A DNA stretch of 11,740 nt, from NCBI GenBank assembly GCA_026770585.1, contig MU646307.1, positions 1,513,699 through 1,525,438 on the forward strand, read 5' to 3'. Both the position numbers and the translations under genes were made by a program. The notes beneath the pieces are model-generated. The model saw only the letters and a program-made list of their open reading frames with translations. It had not been told where the DNA came from and made no database searches. Positions 1 through 5,945 of this stretch are shown piece after piece (positions within the stretch are counted from its first letter, which is position 1; each line of letters opens with the position of its first letter). The DNA is from Baffinella frigidus. Taxonomy: Eukaryota; Cryptophyceae; Cryptomonadales; Baffinellaceae.

Positions 1-47
1 ACAGAGCTAGGACACCTGAAACCGACTGCCCGAGCAAGGACACGGAC

Positions 48-452
48 AAGGACCAGCGCTGGGAAGCCAAGGTCGAACCCCGAAACCCCAAACCCTGAAC
101 CCTGAACACTGAACACTGAACACTGAACCCTGAACACTGAACGCTGAACACTGAACCCTGAACACTGAACATTGAACCCTGAACATTGAACCCTGAACAC
201 TGAACCCTGAACCCTGAACCCTGAACCCCAAAGCCCAAACCCTGAACCCGACAATCGAAACCCTAACACCCTACAACATGCTGATCCGCTCTTCACCACT
301 GAACCCAGCCCCCCTCGACCCTACCAAAGCCTTTACCCTAGACCCTAGACCCCAGACCCTCAAACCTAGACACACGACCCTAAACCCTGCACCCTACATC
401 TCAAACCCTCAAGGATACTGATAAGGATCAGCGCTGGGTAGCCAAGGTCGAA
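48..452 (+). repeat. Pair of 30-bp direct repeats bounding a telomere-like tract
   Basis: Nearly the same 30-bp block, with core AGCGCTGGG and GCCAAGGTCGAA, occurs at 48-77 and again at 423-452, 375 bp apart, with two differences. Each copy is followed at once by a degenerate C-rich heptamer tract. This suggests that a unit of unique block plus telomere-like tract was duplicated in tandem. Confidence 0.75.
72..265 (-). repeat. Degenerate telomere-like heptamer array (CCCTGAA / CACTGAA)
   Basis: The tract is built from 7-bp units, mostly CCCTGAA and CACTGAA, on the plus strand. These are one or two changes from the CCCTAAA heptamer found perfectly at 11027-11131. The G-rich strand is the minus strand. 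The unbroken 7-bp phase gives periodic peptides (Q/R-V-Q-C/G-S-x-F) when translated, so the open frame here is repeat-derived and not a gene. Confidence 0.85.
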
Positions 453-600
453 ACCTGACACCCGAAACCCGACACCTGAAACCTGAAACCCGAAACGCGA
501 AACCCGACACCCGACACCCGAAACCCGAAACCCGAAACCCGACACCCGACACCCGACACCCTAAACCCTAAACCCCAAACCCCAAACCCTAAACCCCAAA
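300..600 (-). repeat. Degenerate telomere-like tract (CCCTAGA, CCCGAAA, CCCGACA)
   Basis: Positions 320-415 hold irregular CCCTAGA and CCCTAAA units. After the second 30-bp direct repeat, 449-600 is an array of CCCGAAA and CCCGACA units ending in CCCTAAA and CCCCAAA. The C-rich strand is on top throughout. No gene is seen between 1 and 600. Confidence 0.8.
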
Positions 601-1130
601 GCAGGTCGGCAAGAAGCAGACGTCAGTTGATCCACGTGCATGCCCCTGGGTAGTGCGACGGATCCGGGTAGTGCGTAGGACCCTACGGTGTTGCCTACTG
701 TAGGTACCCCGTAGGCACCCCGTAGGGTGCTACGGATTTCCTGTACCCGAATACGTACCAACCTGGTAAACCCCAAAGTACCCGTACCCGAATAAGTACT
801 CGCACCGAATAAGCACCCGTACCCGAATAAGTACCTGGCTAGTAACCCCAAAGCCCAAAGCAGGTCGGCAAGAAGCAGACGTCGGTTGATGCGGAAATTG
901 GAGGGAACCTCTGGTGTTGCCTACTGTAGGTACCCCGTAGGGTGCTACGGAGTACCCGTACCCGAATAAGTACCCGGCTGGTAAACCCAAAAGTACCCGG
1001 ACCCGAATAAGTACCCGGACCCGACTAAGTACCCGTACCCGAATAAGTACCCGGCTGGTAAACCCCACACCCGAAAGCAGGTTGGCAAGAAGCAGACGTC
1101 GGTTGATGCGGAAATCGGAGGGAACGCGCA
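601..1130. repeat. Composite subtelomeric repeat, three successive copies
   Basis: Copies start at 601, 860 and 1077. Each begins GCAGGTCGGCAAGAAGCAGA, then CGTCGGTTGATGCGGAAATC in the second and third copies. Copies one and two continue with a CCTACTGTAGG palindrome block, a GTAGGGTGCTACGGA block and runs of GTACCCG(A/T)A units ending in GGCTGGTAAACC. The third copy stops near 1130. On the minus strand the runs translate to peptides like GYLFGYGY, which I read as repeat artefacts. The block GTAGGGTGCTACGGA through GGCTGGTAA recurs at about 5007-5054. Confidence 0.8.
672..731. repeat. CCTACNGTAGG-type palindrome block
   Basis: The block holds GTAGGACCCTACGGTG, CCTACTGTAGG and GCACCCCGTAGGGTGC in a row, each close to self-complementary. 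It is a small version of the large palindrome at 4786-5022 and shares its GTAGGGTGCTACGGA end. Confidence 0.65.
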
Positions 1131-1160
1131 CCTCGAGGAGGTGCCTTGAGACCCCAAGAT

Positions 1161-1228
1161 AGCTTCATTATTCAACCACCGAGGCTCGTCGCCTAGCTTC
1201 ATTAGTCAACCACCGAGGCTCGTCACCT
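1161..1228 (+). repeat. 34-bp tandem duplication with CCGAGGCTCGTC
   Basis: Two 34-bp units, 1161-1194 and 1195-1228, start AGCTTCATTA and end in CCGAGGCTCGTCRCCT. The following TGTCCGACCGAGGCTCACAC extends the element to about 1248. Related ACCGAGGCTC-type copies occur at about 10540-10598 and 11343-11381, so this is a dispersed family. Confidence 0.7.
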
Positions 1229-1265
1229 GTCCGACCGAGGCTCACACGCCTCAACCGGGTTGAGG

Positions 1266-1300
1266 GCAGACGTTGGTTGATGCGAAAATCGGAGGGAACG
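1266..1300 (+). repeat. Dispersed 34-bp element, copy at 1266
   Basis: This copy resembles GCAGACGTCGGTTGATGCGG followed by AAATCGGAGGGAAC. The element recurs at about 615, 874, 1091, 1711, 1961 and 2301, always on the same strand. Several copies are followed by GCCCTCGAG and GGTGC. It often abuts telomere-like tracts. On the minus strand it translates to FRINRRLP-like peptides, which explains several spurious frames between 561 and 2131. Confidence 0.7.
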
Positions 1301-1325
1301 GTGCCCTCGAGCAGGTGCTCCCTCC

Positions 1326-1353
1326 TCTTCTTGTTCTTGTTCTTGTTCTTCTT
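1326..1353 (+). repeat. (CTTGTT)n microsatellite
   Basis: Short pyrimidine-rich tandem of TTCTTG units. Its minus-strand translation gives the KNKNKKR peptide of a spurious frame. The sequence from 1354 to 1572 shows no gene or clear repeat, apart from distant complementary GGTGCTCC (about 1313) and GGAGCACC (about 1472) segments. Confidence 0.7.
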
Positions 1354-1572
1354 TATTACCCTCAGAACAGACCTCGAGAGGCCCCCCAGCCTTCTGAAAA
1401 GTGACCAACTTACTACTACTCTAATACCGCGATGTGGCGGGCGGGCTTGACTCCCTTCCATATGGAAGAGTGGAGCACCCTCCACTTGGCAGCCACCAGG
1501 CGCTTCACGGATTCAGTCCATCTCAACGACTTGTTCTAGAATCTTGTCCATTTCCCTGGAACCTAACTGGAA

Positions 1573-1596
1573 TTTCACCTTGAACTCAAGGTGAAA
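1573..1596. repeat. Perfect 11-bp stem hairpin
   Basis: TTTCACCTTGA at 1573-1583 is the exact reverse complement of TCAAGGTGAAA at 1586-1596, with a 2-base loop. No T-run follows and no function is assigned. Confidence 0.75.
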
Positions 1597-1626
1597 AGGA
1601 ACTCGGCCGCTGCTAAGTGGAACCCC

Positions 1627-1707
1627 CAAGCCCTAAACCCTCAACCCCAAACCCCAAACCCTCAACCCTGAGCTGGTTTGGGGTTGAGGGGTGAGGGGTG
1701 AGGGGTG
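1627..1707. repeat. Telomere-like tract that switches strand, with 16-bp inverted repeat
   Basis: C-rich units (CCCTAAA, CCCTCAA, CCCCAAA) run to about 1668, then G-rich units (GGGGTTGAGG, GGTGAGG) take over. CCCTCAACCCCAAACC at 1638-1653 is the perfect reverse complement of 1675-1690. The C-then-G order on the plus strand is opposite to that of a telomere-telomere fusion. Confidence 0.75.
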
Positions 1708-1710
1708 ACG

Positions 1711-1766
1711 GCAGACGTCGGTTAATGCGGAAATCGGGGGATTTGGGGGGAACGCAGCCCTCGAGG
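1711..1766 (+). repeat. Dispersed 34-bp element, copy at 1711
   Basis: Begins GCAGACGTCGGTTAATGCGG. A small insertion of ATTTGGG sits in the middle of the GGGGGAAC segment. It is followed by GCAGCCCTCGAGGCGGTGC, as after the copy at 1961. Confidence 0.65.
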
Positions 1767-1775
1767 CGGTGCTCC

Positions 1776-1900
1776 CACGCCAGATTGGAGCAGGGTGTTG
1801 ACTGTCTTAATACCGTACCCTGGTACGGTATTTGACTTTTGAAAACAACTGCCTTCAGGGGAAATTGACTTTCGGCGACACCTTCCTGGAATCTGGCGTG
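1776..1900. mobile_element. Foldback (MITE-like) element with 11-bp perfect terminal inverted repeats
   Basis: CACGCCAGATT at 1776-1786 is exactly inverted at 1890-1900, and weaker complementarity continues inward for about 20 bp. Inside is a nearly perfect palindrome with a 10-bp stem (1810-1819 with 1822-1831, ATACCGTACC). No transposase is encoded. No clear target duplication was found, and no second copy is visible in the window, so mobility is an inference from structure. Confidence 0.5.
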
Positions 1901-1960
1901 GTCAGGGTTTGGGTTTTGGGGTTTAGGATTTACGGTACGGTTGACGGTTGAGGGGTGAGG
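1901..1960 (+). repeat. G-rich telomere-like tract
   Basis: Variants of GGGTTTGGG, GGGGTTTAGG and GGTTGAGGGG lie between the foldback and the next 34-bp element copy. Confidence 0.6.
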
Positions 1961-1996
1961 GCAGACGGTTGATGCGGAAACCGGAGGGAACGCAGC
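1961..1996 (+). repeat. Dispersed 34-bp element, copy at 1961
   Basis: Shortened form GCAGACGGTTGATGCGG, followed by AAACCGGAGGGAACGCAGCC and CTCGAG. It matches the copies at 1266 and 1711. Confidence 0.65.
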
Positions 1997-2004
1997 CCTC
2001 GAGA

Positions 2005-2186
2005 GGGTGCCTACACCCAAACCCGACGCCCTAGACCCTTCCCCCAAACACCAAACCCCAAACCCTAAACCACAAACCCTTAACCCTTGGGTGCCTACGC
2101 CCAAACCCGACGCCCGAAACCCTTCCCCCAAACCCCAAACACCAAACCCTAAACCCTAAACCCTGAACCCTGAACCCTGAACAACA
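2005..2186 (-). repeat. C-rich telomere-like tract containing an 84-bp direct duplication
   Basis: The segment starting GGGTGCCTAC followed by CCAAACCCGACGCCC occurs at 2005-2072 and 2089-2156. Both copies carry the same succession of CCCAAAC and CCCTAAA variants. CCCTAAA and CCCTGAA units continue to 2186, after which the polarity flips to G-rich. Confidence 0.8.
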
Positions 2187-2194
2187 AAGGGTGT

Positions 2195-2327
2195 AGGGTT
2201 AAGCGCTCGGCGTTGAGCGTTCAGCGTTTTGGATTTAGGCTACGGTTGAGGGTTCAGAGTCGAGGGTTCAGAGTCGAGGGTTCAGGGTTCAGGGGTTCGG
2301 GTAGACGTTGGTTGATGTGGAAATCGT
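2195..2327 (+). repeat. G-rich telomere-like tract with 34-bp element remnant
   Basis: Units such as GTAGGGTTAAGCGC, GGTTCAGAGTCGA (repeated) and GGGTTCAGGG run to about 2298. They are followed by a diverged 34-bp element, GTAGACGTTGGTTGATGTGG, at 2301-2320. Confidence 0.7.
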
Positions 2328-2607
2328 TGACCAACACGGCCGCCCAATGGATGAGACCTTTGTGGTTTGGGGTTAAGCGCTCCGCGTCCACACGAGGCTA
2401 TCCATGCGAACAGAATAAAAGGACATTTTAAGAATTGTGGGGAAATGGTCACGTTTCCGTACGGATGCCCGTACGGAAACGTGATCAAATGCTGACTTTT
2501 GGCGTGTTTCCTGGGCAATAATCCAATGATTAACTCATGAATCTGTTCGCATGGATAGCCTCGTGTGGGTTGACCAACACAACCGCCCAGTAGAAGAGAC
2601 CTTGTTG
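2328..2607. repeat. Nested palindrome bounded by imperfect direct repeats
   Basis: Three layers are visible. The outer direct repeats (2328-2362 and 2571-2606) begin TGACCAACAC and end near GAGACCTT. Inside is a perfect 27-bp inverted repeat: 2388-2414, beginning CCACACGAGGCTATCC, with 2542-2568. At the core is a perfect 16-bp stem, TCACGTTTCCGTACGG at 2449-2464 with 2469-2484, and a 4-base loop. No coding frame is convincing. It could be a foldback element inserted into a duplicated site. Confidence 0.75.
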
Positions 2608-2613
2608 AATATA

Positions 2614-2776
2614 ATGCCACACGCTAACGCCAGCGGACCCCTTAGCCTACGGTAGGAACCCCCCCTCCTTCTACGACGTTTAAAACAAACAGGTCTTTAC
2701 AAGTCGTAGGAGGGGGGGCTCCTACCGTAGGCAATCCGTAGGCTCTAAGTACCTCGCTGGCGTTAGCGTTTCGCAT
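2614..2776 (-). mobile_element. Foldback element family A, copy 1 (MITE-like)
   Basis: The terminal inverted repeats of 22 bp (2614-2635 and 2755-2776) match at 20 positions and contain GCTAACGCCAGCG. Sub-terminal arms with GCCTACGGTAGGA and CCCCCCTCC also pair, leaving an AT-rich loop with GTTTTAAAC-like sequence. Copy 2 lies at 3750-3916 in the opposite orientation, and the similarity stops at the termini, which supports a discrete element. No transposase is encoded. Confidence 0.75.
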
Positions 2777-2823
2777 GAAATATGTTTTTAACAAGTGGCT
2801 GGTCCGATGCAGGGGTTCGGCGA

Positions 2824-2880
2824 GCCGGGCACGAAGAGGAAGAAGAAGAAGCGTGACGAGGTCCGAGACCGTCACCCTCA
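2824..2880 (+). repeat. Acidic-tail repeat, copy 1
   Basis: GCCGGGCACGAAGAGGAAG continues as a GAA/GAG run and then GCGTGACGAGG. In frame it reads A-G-H, six E, A, stop. Similar blocks occur at 2946 and 3450, and a related purine-rich stretch at 5093. The first in-frame ATG upstream is at 2782, giving only 24 codons. It may be the 3' end of a duplicated gene or simply a purine-rich repeat. Confidence 0.5.
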
Positions 2881-2945
2881 ATAAACGCTAAACCCTTGGA
2901 AACTTGACAATTCGGCCCGGGTTACATAACCTTGAAACTTTGCGT

Positions 2946-2993
2946 GCCGGGAACGAAGAGGAAGAAGAAGAAGCGAGCCGAGGTCAGAAACCC
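2946..2993 (+). repeat. Acidic-tail repeat, copy 2
   Basis: Same GCCGGGAACGAAGAGG start and GAA run as copy 1, but the stop after GCG is replaced by GCGAGCCGAGG, so the frame continues into telomere-like sequence. It is preceded by CCTTGAAACTTTGCG, a segment also present near 3592. A short CCCTAAA/CCCTGAA tract follows at about 2995-3045. Confidence 0.5.
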
Positions 2994-3109
2994 CACACCC
3001 TAAACCCTGAACCCTGAACCGTAAACCCTTACCTAAACCCTAAATCCTTGAAACTTTACAATTCGAGGTTCCGGTCAGAGACTGCAACCACTCACAAGGC
3101 TACGTGGGC

Positions 3110-3191
3110 CACTTTTGAACCGGGATTGGAGCCTTTTCTTCAGTTCTGTAATGGAAATGGCCACGTTGCCCCCGGGTGTCCGGGGGTAACG
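3110..3191 (+). repeat. About 80-bp dispersed direct repeat, copy 1
   Basis: Begins CACTTTTGAACCGGGATT and ends in a hairpin-like CGTTGCCCCCG...CGGGGGTAACG. The same segment recurs at 3967-4046 with roughly four-fifths identity by eye, ending CGTTACCCCCGGATGTCCGG. A partial match (CACTTTTGGAACCG) is at about 3699. I see no reading frame conserved between copies. Confidence 0.65.
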
Positions 3192-3265
3192 TTTTTTGAA
3201 GTGCGTGCCGTCCCAGAACCTCTGCTTCACCTAGGGTTAGGGTGTGCCGTTTGAGCGTAGTCAGA

Positions 3266-3347
3266 CCCCCCCCCCCCCCTGCACATCATCCGAACCCCAA
3301 CCCCGACCACTGGGGCGGCAAGAAGGTGGAAGGGGGGGGGGGGGGGG
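3266..3347. repeat. C14 and G16 homopolymers facing each other
   Basis: A run of 14 C (3266-3279) is followed 52 bp later by a run of 16 G (3332-3347), so the two can pair as one hairpin. Long C runs also occur at 11669-11684 and 11725-11740. The exact lengths may be affected by sequencing error. Positions 3348-3445 are GC-rich with no recognised gene. Confidence 0.8.
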
Positions 3348-3449
3348 TGTGAGGACCGGGTCCGGGATGGGCCCGCCTCAGGGGAAAAGGGCTCCAAGGG
3401 TGAGCGGGGGGTCCGGGGGCTAGAGGTCATCGTAGTCTTTCGAGTGGCA

Positions 3450-3502
3450 GCCGGGGACGAAGAGGAAGAGGAAGAAGCGTGACGAGGTCAGAGACCCTCA
3501 AC
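3450..3502 (+). repeat. Acidic-tail repeat, copy 3
   Basis: GCCGGGGACGAAGAGGAAG continues to GAAGAAGCGTGACGAGGTC. In frame it reads A-A-G-D, six E, A, stop, the same ending as copy 1. The frame is open upstream for at least ten codons (E-V-I-V-V-F-R-V). The shared stop context in copies 1 and 3 is what suggests a remnant gene end. Confidence 0.5.
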
Positions 3503-3557
3503 CTAAACCTAAAGGTAGACACTTGAAGCTCTACAAAGCTAAATCTTTCGAGCTAAA

Positions 3558-3630
3558 CCCTTGAAACTTTACAATTCGGGTTATAAAGTTTCCTTGAAAC
3601 TTTGCGGTCCGGGTTATAAAGTTTCAAGGG
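3558..3630. repeat. Small foldback with CCCTTGAAACTTT ends
   Basis: CCCTTGAAACTTT at 3558-3570 is perfectly inverted at 3618-3630. An internal CCTTGAAACTTT at 3592-3603 and AAAGTTT at 3585-3591 add further pairing. Single arms appear at about 2904, 2931 and 3042, so this is a small dispersed family. Positions 3631-3749 show no gene. Confidence 0.7.
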
Positions 3631-3749
3631 GAAGAAGCACCGCAACATCGGGCCCTTTATCTGGGAAACGCTCTTCTGGTATGTGCACCGCACATCGGCC
3701 ACTTTTGGAACCGTTCATGATTCCGTGTGCCACTGCCGGGACCCAAGTC

Positions 3750-3916
3750 ATGCAAGAAGCTAACGCCAGCGAGGTACTTGGAGCAGAGCCTACGGAATGC
3801 CTACGGTAGGAGCCCCCCTCCCACGACTTTTCAAGACCTTTTTGTTTTAAACGTCGTAGGAGGATGGGTGGTTCCTACCGTAGGTCAAGGGGCCCGCTGG
3901 TGTTAGCTTGTGGCAT
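3750..3916 (+). mobile_element. Foldback element family A, copy 2 (MITE-like)
   Basis: Reverse-oriented relative of 2614-2776. The 22-bp ends (3750-3771 and 3895-3916) match each other at 19 positions. The interior keeps GAGCCTACGGA, GCCTACGGTAGGAGCCCCCC, an AT-rich centre TTGTTTTAAACGTCGTAGG and GGTTCCTACCGTAGG. The flanks outside the ends are unrelated to those of copy 1. No certain target duplication. Confidence 0.75.
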
Positions 3917-3966
3917 TACAAGAAGAAAGAGAGGGTACAGGGGCAACTCAAACGGATACAGTGAAC

Positions 3967-4046
3967 ACTTTTGAACGGGATTCGGGTCCTTTTCTTCAAT
4001 TTCTATTGGAACTAGTCACGTTACCCCCGGATGTCCGGGATGACGG
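3967..4046 (+). repeat. About 80-bp dispersed direct repeat, copy 2
   Basis: Second copy of the 3110-3191 segment, beginning CACTTTTGAACGGGATTCGG. The following AGCCTTTTTTTAGCGG leads straight into the G-rich array. Confidence 0.65.
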
Positions 4047-4068
4047 TCAACCGTAGCCTTTTTTTAGC

Positions 4069-4558
4069 GGTAGGGTGTAGGGTGTAGGGTGCAGGGTGGA
4101 GGGTTTGGGGGTTCGGGTTTAAGGTGTATGGTTCAGGGCTCAGGGGGCAGGGTTTATGGTGCAGGGCGGAGGATGCAGGGTGTAGGGTGTAGGATGCAGG
4201 GTGTAGGGTGTAGGGCGTAGGGTGCAGGATGCAGGGTGTAGGGTGTAGGGCGAACGGTTTGGGGGTTCTGGGTTTAGGGCGCGAGGGGTGTAGGGTTTGG
4301 GGGTTAGGGGTCAGGGCGTTTGGGGGTTCGGGGTTAGGGCGTGAGGGGTGACGGGTTTGGGGGTTCGGGGTGAGGGCTCAGGGTGCAGGGTTTATGGCGC
4401 AGGTCGGAGGATGCAGGATGTAGGGTGCAGGATGTAGGGTGCAGGGTGTAGGGAGTAGGGTGCAGGATGTAGGGTGTAGGGTGTAGGGCGAAGGGTAAGG
4501 TGGTTAGGGGTTACGATGTAGGGTTGAGGGTTGAGGGTTTGAGGGTTAGGGGACAGGG
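4069..4558 (+). repeat. Long G-rich degenerate telomere-like array
   Basis: About 490 bp of GGGTGTA, GGGTGCA, GGGTTTGGGGGTTC and related units on the plus strand. A higher-order repeat is visible: the block GGGTTTATGG(T/C)GCAGG with GGAGGATGCAGG occurs near 4150 and near 4387, roughly 237 bp apart. The frequent runs of three or more G at short spacing could form G-quadruplexes. Translation gives periodic peptides only. Confidence 0.85.
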
Positions 4559-4608
4559 CATGATCTGCCAGAGAGAGACCTTCATTGGTACCAACCGTGG
4601 CCATATTC

Positions 4609-4735
4609 ACCCTAAACTCTAAACCCTAAACCCTAAACCCTAAACCCTCAACCCTCAACCCCAAACCCTAAACCCCAAACCCTAAACCCCAAACCCCAAA
4701 CCCCAAAACCTCAACCCTAAACCCTAAATCAAAAA
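4609..4735 (-). repeat. C-rich telomere-like array facing the G-rich array
   Basis: CCCTAAA units, clean at first, then mixed with CCCTCAA and CCCCAAA, run from about 4609 to 4730. Between this and the G-rich array is a 50-bp unrelated spacer (4560-4608). G-rich then C-rich on one strand is the order produced when two chromosome ends are joined. Confidence 0.85.
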
Positions 4736-4785
4736 AACACAAAGCTGCATGCAGGCCCCCGGGAAGAGCGGTGGATCCGGATCCG

Positions 4786-5060
4786 GGGTGCCTACGGTAG
4801 GCGTAGCACCCTACGGGGTGCTCCGTAGGACCCTACGGTGCTGCCTACCTACTCCGTAGCACCCTACGGGGTGCCTACGGTAGGCGTAGGACCCTACGGT
4901 GCTGCCTTCCGTAGGCATCCCGTAGAGTGCTACGCCTACCGTAGGCACCCCGTCGGGTGCCTACGGTAGGCAGCACCGTAGGGTCCTACGCCTACCGTAG
5001 GCACCCCGTAGGGTGCTACGGAGTACCCGTACCCGAACAAGTACCCGGCTGGTAACCCTG
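4786..5060. repeat. Large palindrome with perfect 54-bp inverted repeat
   Basis: Positions 4853-4906 and 4969-5022 are exact reverse complements over 54 bp, starting TCCGTAGCACCCTACGGG. Complementarity continues into the 62-bp centre with a few mismatches, and the arms are built from smaller palindromes such as CCTACGGTAGG and GCACCCCGTAGGGTGC. A partial extra arm lies at 4787-4847. Positions 5007-5054 match the GTAGGGTGCTACGGA to GGCTGGTAA block of the repeat at 601-1076. Translations of this region are artefacts. Confidence 0.85.
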
Positions 5061-5092
5061 TAAACCCTAAATCGCTTAACCCTGAATTGCAG

Positions 5093-5173
5093 GAAGAAGA
5101 GGCGGACGAAGAGGAGGAGGCGCCCGACGAGTCTGCGAAGAAGAAGAAGAAGAAGAAGGTCGTCAAGTTTTAG
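5093..5173 (+). CDS. Possible terminal exon: acidic then lysine-rich tail (very tentative)
   Basis: After TTGCAG, a plausible 3' splice acceptor ending at 5092, a frame of 26 codons runs to TAG at 5171-5173. It reads an E/D/A-rich half (E-E-E-A-D-E-E-E-E-A-P-D-E-S-A), then seven K, then V-V-K-F and stop. Acid-base tails of this kind end many nuclear or nucleolar proteins. Upstream of the acceptor is CTTAACCCTGAA, which could serve as a branch-point region. Against it, upstream sequence is palindromic repeat with no visible partner exon, and simple GAA/AAG repeats can mimic such tails. It resembles the acidic-tail repeats at 2824, 2946 and 3450. Function unknown. Confidence 0.2.
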   Translation, partial: EEEADEEEEAPDESAKKKKKKKVVKF

Positions 5174-5425
5174 AAGGACGGTCCTGAAATTCTTAGAAGG
5201 CCCTTTAGTTCTTAGGAGGCCCTGTAATGCTTAGAAGGACGGTCCTCTAAGTTTTAGATGGACTGCCTTCTGGGATTTGAAAGGACGGTCCTCTAAGTTT
5301 TAGAAGGACGGCCCTCTAATTCTCAGAAGGACGGTCGTCCAAGTGTTAGACGGATGGCCTCCTGGGGTTTAGAAAGACGGCCTGATAAGTTTCAGGCCCT
5401 CTAAGTTTTAGGAGGACGACCGTCG
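5171..5425 (+). repeat. Degenerate tandem array, unit about TTAGAAGGACGGTCCTCTAAG
   Basis: About ten units of 19-26 bp, each with TTAGAAGGACGG or a variant and usually TCCTCTAAGTTT. The core AGGACGGTCCT is itself palindromic. Units diverge strongly, as in an old array. It starts at the TAG of the possible exon. Positions 5426-5494 hold only a CCTACCGTAGGGCCCTA-type palindrome. Confidence 0.75.
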
Positions 5426-5494
5426 TCTCCACGAAGAAGCCCTTTATTTCCCTGAAGTGCCCAATAGGCGCATTCGCCCTACCGTAGGGCCCTA

Positions 5495-5611
5495 CAGGGG
5501 TGCCTCGCTCATAAAAACCCGCCCCCCACCTAGGACCACCATAGGGCCCTGGGGATAAGCCTACTGTAGGTTCCTGGGGGGGGGCGGTTTCTTCTGAGAG
5601 AGGTACCCCTG
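5495..5611. mobile_element. Foldback element family B, copy 1
   Basis: Ends CAGGGGTGCCTCGCTCATAA and, inverted, GAGAGAGGTACCCCTG. The flanking dinucleotide is TA on both sides. The interior has CCTAGGACCACC, AGGGCCCT and CCTACTGTAGG, so the whole unit folds back on itself. No coding capacity. Confidence 0.8.
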
Positions 5612-5755
5612 TAGTCCTAGGACGGGCCCGTCTCGGACGCGGATTGTCAGCATCGAACATTGTAGAACCCTCTAGAACATTCTAGAACGCGGATTCTCGG
5701 ACGGTCCCGCCTCTGTGGAGGACGAGCCCGCCTCGGGACGTTGGAGCCGCAGCTC

Positions 5756-5863
5756 TATCCCTTAAGTGGCCGTGCGGTCAAATTTGACCGCCCAGAGGTC
5801 CCAGGCAGGTCCTAGTAGGGCCCTACGGTAGGGCGTATGAGCCTACTGGCCACTTGAGGGATA
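5756..5863. mobile_element. Foldback element with TATCCCTTAAGTGGCC ends
   Basis: TATCCCTTAAGTGGCC at 5756-5771 is inverted at 5848-5863 with one mismatch. The perfect 18-bp palindrome GCGGTCAAATTTGACCGC lies at 5774-5791, and CCCTACGGTAGGG sits further in. Three solo copies of the same end follow at 5946-6005. Positions 5612-5755 contain short CTAGAACATTCTAGAAC-like repeats and no gene. Confidence 0.6.
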
Positions 5864-5945
5864 TCGGGCGGGCTCGTCCTGGACTACAGTAGGTCCTCAA
5901 AGTCTTGGGGCCTCTCAGGCCCGCCTGGGGGCCACAGGCCCGTCC

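Noticed and set aside
7-231. Minus-strand frame of 74 codons with repeated V-Q-G/C-S
   Set aside because: It is the translation of the CCCTGAA/CACTGAA heptamer array.
561-1202. Overlapping minus-strand frames with GYLFGYGY and FRINRRL peptides
   Set aside because: They arise from the composite repeat and the 34-bp element in several frames; no unique coding sequence.
601-2327. CRISPR-like array from the regularly reused 34-bp element
   Set aside because: Spacing varies from about 40 to 340 bp, intervening sequence is repetitive, and no cas genes exist in this eukaryotic context.
4392-4610. Minus-strand frame with L-H-P-A-P-Y periodic peptide
   Set aside because: Translation of the G-rich telomere-like array.
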